Source: Oscillospiraceae bacterium (GTDB taxonomy: Bacteria > Bacillota > Clostridia > Oscillospirales > Oscillospiraceae). Taken from it: a stretch of DNA of 64,000 nucleotides. This document shows, one piece after another, positions 33,787-40,798 of this stretch. The notes beneath the pieces were generated by a model, which searched no databases, was not told the DNA's origin, and was given only the letters and a program-made list of their open reading frames with translations. Where the stretch lies: positions 62,001-126,000 of the forward strand of contig SVMI01000003.1 of the NCBI GenBank assembly GCA_015067495.1, in the 5' to 3' direction. The stretch's first letter is position 1. Each line of letters begins with the position of its first letter. Made by a program: the position numbers and the translations under genes.

Positions 33787-33942
33787 AAGGGCTGTTTGTG
33801 CAATAGTAACAAAAAAGACTGCCGTTTTTTGGCACAGAAAAGGCGGAATTACAACAAATAGGGATGCTTCTTTTTGAAAATTATGCTATAATAATAGTGG
33901 CGGCAGGATCGCCGTCAATGCAGAGTGAATAAAGGAGCAATC

Positions 33943-34359
33943 ATGAATAACAACATCTTATTCTTTCTGACACCGAAGGCGATGTGTGCCTACTTATATG
34001 ATGACTACACCATGCGTCAGGCACTGGAAAAAATGGAATCCGCCGGTTATGCGGCACTGCCGATCTTGAACAAACGCGGTGAATATCGGGGGACGCTGAC
34101 AGAAGGTGACCTTCTCTGGGCAATCAAGAATATGTGCTACATGGATATGCGTCAGGCAGAGGCTCACCGTATTATGGAGATTTCCCGTCGAAAGGATAAT
34201 GTGCCGGTTCGCGTGACCACATCGATGTTCGACCTTGTGGAGCGGGCAAGCATTCAGAATTTTGTGCCGGTGGTGGATGATAAGGATACATTTATCGGCA
34301 TTATCACCCGCCGTAAGATTATCCAATATTGTGCGCATCAGCTGTTCAAAGAGGAATAA
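33943..34359 (+). CDS. CBS-domain protein
   Basis: This 138-residue protein is a single pair of CBS motifs: MRQALEKMESAGYAALPILNKRGEYRGTLTEGDLL, then a second at about residues 90-130 with FVPVVDDKDTFIGIITRRKI. CBS pairs bind adenine nucleotides or cyclic dinucleotides. Stand-alone members of this shape include cyclic-di-AMP-binding CbpB-type proteins (family knowledge; the ligand here is unknown). AAAGGAG precedes the ATG at 33943; an in-frame GTG at 33925 is unlikely. An extended -10 (TGCTATAAT) lies upstream. Confidence 0.85.
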   Translation: MNNNILFFLTPKAMCAYLYDDYTMRQALEKMESAGYAALPILNKRGEYRGTLTEGDLLWAIKNMCYMDMRQAEAHRIMEISRRKDNVPVRVTTSMFDLVERASIQNFVPVVDDKDTFIGIITRRKIIQYCAHQLFKEE

Positions 34360-34369
34360 AAAAGCAACG

Positions 34370-34398
34370 GTCTGCCGCTGAAAAGCGGCAGACTTTTT
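34370..34398 (+). terminator. Intrinsic terminator of the CBS gene
   Basis: A 10-bp stem (34370-34379 with 34384-34393, GAAA loop) is followed by TTTTT. Confidence 0.9.
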
Positions 34399-34415
34399 GC
34401 GTTTTGCAGAAATAG

Positions 34416-34444
34416 TTGCAAAATGAAATAAAATTTGGTATAAT
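34416..34444 (+). promoter_or_regulatory. Promoter of the XRE-folate ligase cluster
   Basis: TTGCAA (34416-34421) and TATAAT (34439-34444) are 17 bases apart. Confidence 0.78.
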
Positions 34445-34473
34445 GCATATAAGTATGGTTTTGGAGGTCCTTT

Positions 34474-35151
34474 ATGGAAGACGAAAAGTTAAAGCGCCAA
34501 ATCGGCAAAAACATCGCGCTTTTTCGAAAAAAGCTCGGTCTGACGCAGGCGGGTCTTGCGGAGAAGATCAACTATTCTGATAAGGCGGTCTCTAAATGGG
34601 AGCGCGGTGAATCCGTCCCGGATGTGCTGACTATGGTCGCTCTGGCGGAGCAGCTGGGCGTGACGGTTGATGTGCTTTTGTCAGATCCTGACGCTCTGCC
34701 CAAGGAAACCGGCCCGGTGCAGCAGGCAATGGGGCAGGTGGTGGAGAAGACACTCAAGCGCAAGGCGGACAAACGGATCATTCTCGGATTATCGTCTGTG
34801 TTGGTGTGGTTTGTGGCACTGCTGCTTTATGTTATCTTTGCATCGCTGGATATTCCCAACAGCTGGTTGGCGTTTTCTTATGCAATTCCTGCCAATGCGA
34901 TCGTGGGTGTGTGCCTACGATCTGCGTGGCACGATTACCGCAGCAATCAATTCCTGATTTCCGCAATCGTTTGGGGTTCATTGCTGAGCCTTTACCTGAC
35001 CCTGCGCGTGCTGGGGCTGGATGTGTGGCGTGTGCTGCTGCTGGGTATTCCCGGTCAGCTGGCAATTCTGCTGTGGTTTCGGATGTTCCGAACTGCACCT
35101 TCAACGGAGACGGACAATGGACAAAAAGGAACTGAGAAAACAAATTCGTGA
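34474..35151 (+). CDS. XRE-family regulator with membrane domain
   Basis: This 225-residue protein has a Cro/C1 helix-turn-helix at residues 10-68 (LGLTQAGLAEKINYSDKAVSKWE). A linker follows, then four predicted membrane helices from about residue 106 to 205. This membrane-tethered layout is frequent in Clostridia and resembles the 4788-5807 regulator without its beta domain. The target genes are unknown. Its last 35 bases overlap the next gene in another frame. Confidence 0.82.
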   Translation: MEDEKLKRQIGKNIALFRKKLGLTQAGLAEKINYSDKAVSKWERGESVPDVLTMVALAEQLGVTVDVLLSDPDALPKETGPVQQAMGQVVEKTLKRKADKRIILGLSSVLVWFVALLLYVIFASLDIPNSWLAFSYAIPANAIVGVCLRSAWHDYRSNQFLISAIVWGSLLSLYLTLRVLGLDVWRVLLLGIPGQLAILLWFRMFRTAPSTETDNGQKGTEKTNS

Positions 35152-35650
35152 GCAAAAACGTGCCATGACCCCGGAGCAGATCGAGCAGGCAAGCGCAAAG
35201 CTTGCGGAGCTTTTCTTTGCAACGGATTTTTATAAGCATGCCACGACGCTTTACGGCTACCTGCCTTACAATCAGGAGGTGCGTACTGTACCGATTCTGG
35301 AGCGTGCGCTGGCGGATGGCAAGAAGGTTGCTGTGCCGAAGGTCTATGGAGATGAAATGAAATTCATCTATCTGACCGATCTGACGCAGGTCGCACCCGG
35401 GTGCATGGGCATCCCGGAGCCGGTTGCCGACGAGCCGGTGGCAGATGACCCGACGGCACTGGTGCTTATGCCCGGCTTGGCGTTTGACCGGGAAGGACAC
35501 CGCATCGGCTACGGCGGCGGTTTTTATGATAAGTTTCTGTCAGCAGAGCCGGAGCATCCGACGCTGGCACTGTGCTATGCATTTCAAGTATTGCCCCATC
35601 TGGAGACGGAGGCGTTTGATATCCCCGTCGATCGTGTGTTGTGGGCGTAA
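35117..35650 (+). CDS. 5-formyltetrahydrofolate cyclo-ligase
   Basis: This 177-residue enzyme converts 5-formyl-THF to 5,10-methenyl-THF with ATP. It shows the family N-terminus LRKQIREQKRAMTPEQ and the C-terminal signature LMPGLAFDREGHRIGYGGGFYDKFL near residues 118-142. The start at 35117 (CGGAGACGGACA upstream) gives a normal length and a 35-base overlap with the regulator gene. A longer frame from 35021 is rejected because it encodes a Cys-rich non-family segment. Confidence 0.92.
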   Translation: MDKKELRKQIREQKRAMTPEQIEQASAKLAELFFATDFYKHATTLYGYLPYNQEVRTVPILERALADGKKVAVPKVYGDEMKFIYLTDLTQVAPGCMGIPEPVADEPVADDPTALVLMPGLAFDREGHRIGYGGGFYDKFLSAEPEHPTLALCYAFQVLPHLETEAFDIPVDRVLWA

Positions 35651-35665
35651 ATTCAGGAGAATAGA

Positions 35666-36235
35666 ATGGATATTCTGGCGATCTTACTGGTAGGAGCATT
35701 GACCTTCGGTGTCTGCTTTCTGCTGGACAAAGGCTTTCACGGTTTTTTCCGCAACAAAAAACAGCATAAATCGGGACGCTCTGTCCGCCTGAGCCAGCAT
35801 TACGGCGGCGCCGGTGTGGTGTTGGGCATTTTGGGGTTGCTGGCGATCTTTCACGGCGCAAAGGGCAGCGCAGTGCTGTTGGCTGGCGGTTGTGTCGTTT
35901 TGCTGGCGGGCATTGGACTGATCGTCTATTATATGAGCTTCGGCGTTTATTACGATGATGACAGCTTTCTTCTGACCACCTTCGGCAGAAAAAGCAAGAC
36001 CTATTCCTATGGCGATATTCAGGGACAGAAGCTGTATATGATCGCGGGCGGCAGCGTCCTTGTGGAGCTTCATCTGCACGACGGTCGAACAGTCGGTCTG
36101 CAAACGACCATGACCGGCGTAGATCCTTTTTTGGAAACGGCTGTCAAGGGCTGGTGCGCACAGAGGGGGCTTGATCGTGACACTTGTGAGTTTTACGATC
36201 CGTCTGTATCCCATTGGTTTCCGGAGGTGGAGTGA
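35666..36235 (+). CDS. Membrane protein with PH-like C-terminal domain, function unknown
   Basis: This 189-residue protein has three predicted membrane helices: residues 1-20, then two between about 47 and 92. It is followed by a beta-rich segment from YYDDDSFLLTTFGRKSKTYSYGDI to about residue 165, which looks like a bacterial PH-type domain. The GRKSKTYSYGDIQGQ stretch is typical of such folds. Its stop codon overlaps the start of the next gene (TGATG). I cannot name a function. Confidence 0.7.
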   Translation: MDILAILLVGALTFGVCFLLDKGFHGFFRNKKQHKSGRSVRLSQHYGGAGVVLGILGLLAIFHGAKGSAVLLAGGCVVLLAGIGLIVYYMSFGVYYDDDSFLLTTFGRKSKTYSYGDIQGQKLYMIAGGSVLVELHLHDGRTVGLQTTMTGVDPFLETAVKGWCAQRGLDRDTCEFYDPSVSHWFPEVE

Positions 36236-36849
36236 TGCACATTCCCACAGGAGATACGCTGACACTGGAGCTGGTAACCTTTGAGGAAGCGTTGGCAGCT
36301 GCCAACACACCGTCAGAGGCATATGACATTAAAAAGTGGATCTATGCGCCGAATTTTTACTCGGAGTACCGCTATATTCTCGGCACGAGAGGGCAGAATC
36401 CTCTGATCTGCATTGGCATCAATCCCTCCACCGCTGCGCCTGACGCGCTGGATAATACCTTGAAATCCGTGGAGCGGATCGCCCTTGGCAACGGCTTTGA
36501 CAGCTTTATTATGTTTAATGTATATGCCCAGCGGGCGACTGACCCCGATGCGATGGAAAAGCAATGCAACCTGCAGCTGCACAAGGAAAATCTTGCAGCT
36601 TTCCGCTATGTGCTTTCGATTTCGGAAAAGCCTGCGGTATGGGCGGCGTGGGGTTCGATTATTGAGAAAAGAGATTACCTTTTGGATTGCGTGCGTGATA
36701 TGGTGATGGCGGGACAGGAGTATGGCGCAAGCTGGTACTGTGCCGGCGCGGTGACAAAAAAAGGACATCCGCACCATCCCCTTTACTTACGCAAGGACGA
36801 AAAGATCAAGCCGTTCGATGTGACGGCATATTTGCAAAACGGCAGGTGA
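36235..36849 (+). CDS. DUF1643 family protein
   Basis: This 204-residue protein matches DUF1643: YRYILGTRGQNPLICIGINPSTA near residue 52, the FIMFNVYAQRATDP segment and the C-terminal KKGHPHHPLYLRKDEKIKPFD. Family members are soluble and uncharacterised, often found next to phage or folate genes. The start at 36235 has GGAGGTGGAG upstream and overlaps the previous stop. Confidence 0.85.
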   Translation: MHIPTGDTLTLELVTFEEALAAANTPSEAYDIKKWIYAPNFYSEYRYILGTRGQNPLICIGINPSTAAPDALDNTLKSVERIALGNGFDSFIMFNVYAQRATDPDAMEKQCNLQLHKENLAAFRYVLSISEKPAVWAAWGSIIEKRDYLLDCVRDMVMAGQEYGASWYCAGAVTKKGHPHHPLYLRKDEKIKPFDVTAYLQNGR

Positions 36850-36853
36850 GATT

Positions 36854-37381
36854 ATGAAGCTACTGATCGCATCCGATATCCACGGCTCGGCATATTATTG
36901 TGAAAAGCTGATGCAGCAGGTGGAAAAGCACCGCCCTGATAAGCTGCTGCTTTTGGGCGATCTGCTGTATCACGGACCGCGCAACGATCTGCCCCGGGAT
37001 TATGCACCCAAGCGGGTGATCCCCATGCTCAGCGACTATAAGGACATCATTGTCGCGGTGCGCGGCAACTGCGAGGCAGAGGTGGATCAGATGGTGCTGC
37101 CCTTTCCGTGCATGGCTGATTTTGTGCAGCTGCAGGTGGATGGAACGCTCTTCCATCTGACCCACGGACATCATGACAGCCCGGAGCAGCTTCCTTCGCT
37201 GCCGGAGGGCAGTATTTTCCTTTCGGGGCATACCCATGTGAAGCTGGATGAGATCAGAAATGGCATCCGCTGCCTGAATCCCGGCAGCGTCTCTATCCCC
37301 AAAGACGGCAGCCACAGCTGTCTGCTCTATGAAAGCGGCACATTTACCGTGATCACCTTGGAGGACGAAGATGGAACGTGA
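36854..37381 (+). CDS. yfcE: YfcE-type metallophosphoesterase
   Basis: This 175-residue phosphodiesterase has the calcineurin-like motifs in order: SDIHGSA (residues 8-14), LLLGDLLYHGPRN, GNCEAEVD, THGHHDSP and SGHTHVKLD. YfcE-type enzymes hydrolyse phosphodiesters with a two-metal centre. The last ten bases overlap the small Cys-rich gene that follows. Confidence 0.9.
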   Translation: MKLLIASDIHGSAYYCEKLMQQVEKHRPDKLLLLGDLLYHGPRNDLPRDYAPKRVIPMLSDYKDIIVAVRGNCEAEVDQMVLPFPCMADFVQLQVDGTLFHLTHGHHDSPEQLPSLPEGSIFLSGHTHVKLDEIRNGIRCLNPGSVSIPKDGSHSCLLYESGTFTVITLEDEDGT

Positions 37382-37544
37382 ATGCGATACCTGCTGGTAT
37401 TACGATTACGATGAGGAATTTGACGAGTACTATTGCATGATGGATCTGGATGAGGATGAGTATTACCGCTTCCTCGTATCGGATCACAGCCGTTGCCCTT
37501 ATTACAGACAGGGTGATGATTACACATTGGCAAGGAGACAGTGA
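37371..37544 (+). CDS. 57-residue Cys-rich acidic protein (DUF6472-like)
   Basis: This short frame encodes MERECDTCWYYDYDEEFDEY followed by YCMMDLDEDE and ends SRCPYYRQGDDYTLARRQ. It has four cysteines (C5, C8, C22, C42) in a CxxC...C...C pattern that could hold a metal, and an acidic tyrosine-rich body. The same shape (CxxC, YDEE, CxxxLDEDE, RCPYFR.GDEY) is one I associate with the DUF6472 small proteins of Clostridia. GGAGGACGAAG precedes the ATG, and the frame overlaps yfcE by 11 bases. The next gene starts two bases after its stop. Confidence 0.75.
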   Translation: MERECDTCWYYDYDEEFDEYYCMMDLDEDEYYRFLVSDHSRCPYYRQGDDYTLARRQ

Positions 37545-37545
37545 T

Positions 37546-39426
37546 ATGAAGCGATTGTTGGGCTTGATCATGGTGCTTCTCGTACTTTTGTGCGGCTGCA
37601 CACAGAACACTCCCGATGGCACGACCCCTACCGATGCATCCACTTTACCTGCGACACAGCCATCCACAGAGCCTTCGTCAGAGCCTGCGACCCAACCCAC
37701 TGAACCCGGCATCTATCTGCCGGAGAGTGCGCTTGAACAGCAGACCTCCGGCGCTGTGCAGTGCTATGCCGTCGAAGAAGGCGGCTATGGCAGCCTTGTG
37801 ATGCCTGACGGCGAAATAATTCTGCTGCGCAATGAGAACGGAAACGGCATTCTGGAGATCTATACCGACGAGAGAATGATCTTACAGAAGTCGGTATCCT
37901 TGGGAGAGAACGTATTTCCTTTGCCGGAGCATTTTTGCGTGACGGAGCAAGGCATTTCTTATTATGATGCTGTGGACGGAGCGATGGCATTTCGGGATCT
38001 CAGCATGCGGGAAATCGGAAGAATGCAAATGCCGGAGGATGTCAATGGTATTGCGTGGGCTTCACCTAACTGGTCGACGATCTATTACGCAAAGACAGAC
38101 GGTTTCTACACCATGGATCTGCAGACAGGTATTTCCCGTTTGCTCAGAGAACATCCGGCGATGAACAACCGAATTACCGGGATGCTGGCAGGTGGGACGG
38201 TTCTGCGCTGCACGGAGGAATTGGAGGATGGAAAGACCCACACGATCCTGATCGATGCATCCACCGGCGCGGTGCTGGAAGAAGGAAGCTATCTTGACAG
38301 TTTGGTCGAGTGGAACAATCATTATTTCTTTAAGGAGCAAGTCGGTGCACTTCTGCGGCTGCGTTTTGGAACGGGCAGTGAGCCGTCGGAGGTGATCTGG
38401 CCTGCGGAGAACGGAGATGTTTATCCGCTTTTGCCCGATGCGGCACTTGCCGTGGCAACAAAGCAGGATGACGGCGTGATGCTTACCTACTACCGTATGA
38501 GTACGGGCGCACGAATCGGCGCGGTACTGCTGAACGGCATTTCGGAGGTCTGGGATCTTCGCACCGACGGCAGCGGAAGTGTTCGGTTCTTCGCGAAGGA
38601 TATGCAGGGGAAAGAGCTGCTGTGCTGTTGGGATCCGACCAAGAGCGCGCTTCAGGACGATCATTGCTATAAAACGCCCTGCTACACGCTGCAAGAGCCT
38701 GATCGGGAAGGACTTACGGAATATGTAAGTGCTTTTACGGCACTGGGGGAGCGCTATGGCGTTGAGATCCTGATTTGGGAGGAGGCGGCGAAGCAAGCAC
38801 CCTCGGATCATGTTTTTGAGGTCGAGTTTTTGACGCAGGCTTATGAGAAGCTCCTGACGGAATTGGAGCAGGCGCTCGCTTTCTTCCCGGAGGGCTTCTT
38901 TGAACAGATGCCGGGTGAGAAGCTGAAGATCGTTGTGGTTCGCGGCATGACGGGCGACACAGAGCAGGGAAGTCTTGCAACCTCCTCCAATCTGCAGTAT
39001 TGGAACGGCAAACAGCCGGTGATCGCTCTTGCTGCCGGATATGACACAATGGGTAATTTCTGCCATGCCATGGCGCACCTGATCGACACGCAGGTGTTGA
39101 GCAAGTCCGCTGCCTTCTATGAGTGGAACACGCTCAATCCTGAAGGATTTACTTACGACAACAACTACATCATCAACGCAGAACGCACGGACACCACATA
39201 TATTGAAGGCGAAAATCGCTATTTTATCGATCTGTTCTCCATGAGCTATGCAAAGGAAGACAGAGCGAGGATCTTCGAGTACGCATGTGAAGCAGGAAAC
39301 GAGGAGTTTTTCCAATCTCCCGTGATTCAGGAGAAGCTGCGCCGCATCTGCAAGGGTATCCGCGATGCCTTTGATCTGGAGGATGAGAAGATCGTTTTCC
39401 CGTGGGAAATCTATCTGACAACGTAA
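37546..39426 (+). CDS. Lipoprotein with degenerate metallopeptidase-like domain
   Basis: This 626-residue protein has a lipoprotein signal with lipobox LLCGC (residues 14-18), a Thr/Pro/Ser linker to about residue 55, and a beta-propeller-like middle with WxS/T repeats. The C-terminal domain from about residue 420 resembles putative zinc metallopeptidases of Clostridia lipoproteins, with FYEWNTLNPEGFTYDNNY and DLFSMSYAKEDRARIFEYA. The motif that should read HExxH is HAMAH (NFCHAMAHLID), so the catalytic glutamate is absent. AAGGAGA precedes the ATG. Confidence 0.7.
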   Translation: MKRLLGLIMVLLVLLCGCTQNTPDGTTPTDASTLPATQPSTEPSSEPATQPTEPGIYLPESALEQQTSGAVQCYAVEEGGYGSLVMPDGEIILLRNENGNGILEIYTDERMILQKSVSLGENVFPLPEHFCVTEQGISYYDAVDGAMAFRDLSMREIGRMQMPEDVNGIAWASPNWSTIYYAKTDGFYTMDLQTGISRLLREHPAMNNRITGMLAGGTVLRCTEELEDGKTHTILIDASTGAVLEEGSYLDSLVEWNNHYFFKEQVGALLRLRFGTGSEPSEVIWPAENGDVYPLLPDAALAVATKQDDGVMLTYYRMSTGARIGAVLLNGISEVWDLRTDGSGSVRFFAKDMQGKELLCCWDPTKSALQDDHCYKTPCYTLQEPDREGLTEYVSAFTALGERYGVEILIWEEAAKQAPSDHVFEVEFLTQAYEKLLTELEQALAFFPEGFFEQMPGEKLKIVVVRGMTGDTEQGSLATSSNLQYWNGKQPVIALAAGYDTMGNFCHAMAHLIDTQVLSKSAAFYEWNTLNPEGFTYDNNYIINAERTDTTYIEGENRYFIDLFSMSYAKEDRARIFEYACEAGNEEFFQSPVIQEKLRRICKGIRDAFDLEDEKIVFPWEIYLTT

Positions 39427-39463
39427 AAAAGCCCTGCTGAAGCATTGCTTCAGCAGGGCTTTT
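39425..39463. terminator. Bidirectional terminator between the lipoprotein gene and mnmA
   Basis: A 14-bp stem (39429-39442 with 39448-39461) is flanked by A-run and T-run on its two sides. The genes converge on it. Confidence 0.93.
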
Positions 39464-39465
39464 GC

Positions 39466-40527
39466 TTATAAAACTGTGCGGATCGTGCCGCCGCCGATAA
39501 CGGTGTCGCCGTCATAGAGAACCACAGCCTGCCCGGGTGTGATGGCACGCTGCGGCTCGTCAAAAACGAGCCTGATCATACCGTTTTCTTCGGGATAAAC
39601 AGTCGCCGGCTGCTCCGTCATACGGGAGCGCGCTTTCGCACTGACATGAAGGGGCGCATCCAACGTTTCAAACGCCTGCCAATACCAGTCGTCTGCCAGC
39701 AGCGTTGTGTGCATCAGTGCTTCTTCAGGTCCGACAGTGACGGTGTTTGCAGCCATATCCTTGCGGCACACATAGACCGGCGCGCCCATGGCGATGCCAA
39801 GTCCTTTGCGCTGACCAAGGGTGTAAGCATATGCGCCACGGTGTGTCCCCACCACATTGCCGTTCAAATCCAAGAAATTGCCGGCGGGATAAGTGTGACC
39901 TGTGTAGCACTGCATGAACGCGGGGTAATCGCCGTCGGGGATAAAGCAGATGTCCTGACTGTCCTTTTTGCGGGCAGTGATGAAGCACTGCTTTTCAGCG
40001 ATCTCGCGGGCAGCTGCCTTGGTCAGTTCGCCAAGAGGGAAGAGAATACGGGATAGCTGCTCCTGCGTCAGGGCGTAGAGGAAATAGGATTGATCCTTGG
40101 CTTCGTCCTGTGCTTTTTGCAATACCAACCTTCCTGTTTCGGGATGCCGCGCGATACGTGCATAATGCCCGGTGACGACGTAATCACAGCCAAGCTCCCG
40201 GGCGTGGTCAAGGAGCAGTCCGAATTTCAGGTGCCGGTTACATTCGACGCAGGGGTTCGGCGTTTCGCCGCCTTCATAGGCACGAACAAAGGCATCCATC
40301 ACATGACAACGAAAAGCATCCTTCAGATCAAATACATGGAAGGGAATACCAAGGCGATCTGCAACACTTTGTGCATCCTGCACTTGCTGAGGACAGGAGT
40401 TGGGTTCCGGCTCGTAAAGGCGCATGGTCGCACCAATGCAGTCGAAGCCTGCCTGCATGGTCAGGTAAGCAGCAACTGAGCTGTCCACACCGCCGCTCAT
40501 GGCGATCAGAGCCTTTTTGTGCGACAT
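39466..40527 (-). CDS. mnmA: tRNA-specific 2-thiouridylase MnmA
   Basis: MnmA inserts sulfur at C2 of wobble uridine 34 of Lys, Glu and Gln tRNAs. The 353-residue protein has the PP-loop MSGGVDSSVAAY (residues 10-21), the first catalytic cysteine in ETPNPCVECNRHLKFG, the KDQSYFLYAL motif and the second catalytic cysteine in AFMQCYTGHTYPAG, which replaces the usual context. The start at 40527 has GGAGG upstream; an in-frame ATG at 40566 is rejected. Confidence 0.95.
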   Translation of the reverse strand: MSHKKALIAMSGGVDSSVAAYLTMQAGFDCIGATMRLYEPEPNSCPQQVQDAQSVADRLGIPFHVFDLKDAFRCHVMDAFVRAYEGGETPNPCVECNRHLKFGLLLDHARELGCDYVVTGHYARIARHPETGRLVLQKAQDEAKDQSYFLYALTQEQLSRILFPLGELTKAAAREIAEKQCFITARKKDSQDICFIPDGDYPAFMQCYTGHTYPAGNFLDLNGNVVGTHRGAYAYTLGQRKGLGIAMGAPVYVCRKDMAANTVTVGPEEALMHTTLLADDWYWQAFETLDAPLHVSAKARSRMTEQPATVYPEENGMIRLVFDEPQRAITPGQAVVLYDGDTVIGGGTIRTVL

Positions 40528-40608
40528 TGAAATCCCTCCTCCCGTGAATATAAAACAGTTTATCATAACTGCGCCCGGAAATCAATGAAAAATCGGAGGA
40601 AGTAAATA

Positions 40609-40686
40609 ATGGAAAATGTTATGTTTACCATCGAAAGTGTTCATGAAAATGTCATAAAATGTACAAAAATCATCCAGAACCCGTAA
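40609..40686 (+). CDS. Possible 25-residue micro-protein
   Basis: A 26-codon frame starts with ATG nine bases after CGGAGGA. It encodes MENVMFTIESVHENVIKCTK and five more residues. It lies in the 271-base gap between mnmA and the lysozyme gene. The Shine-Dalgarno sequence is the only support. It may be chance. Confidence 0.2.
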   Translation: MENVMFTIESVHENVIKCTKIIQNP

Positions 40687-40738
40687 AATATGAACTTAAA
40701 AGTAGAAATTTTCATTTTGCATACAGTCAGAATTACCC

Positions 40739-40767
40739 TTGCAATGTATGACATTTTCTGGTATAAT
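40739..40767 (+). promoter_or_regulatory. Promoter of the lysozyme-dockerin/cohesin operon
   Basis: TTGCAA (40739-40744) and TATAAT (40762-40767) are 17 bases apart, with TGG before the -10. The leader is about 25 nt. Confidence 0.8.
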
Positions 40768-40798
40768 GTAGGCAAATTCGAACCCGGAGGTTAGAACC

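Noticed and set aside
35021..35117. Longer start for the folate cyclo-ligase
   Set aside because: The added 32 residues are cysteine-rich, unrelated to the family and overlap the regulator gene.
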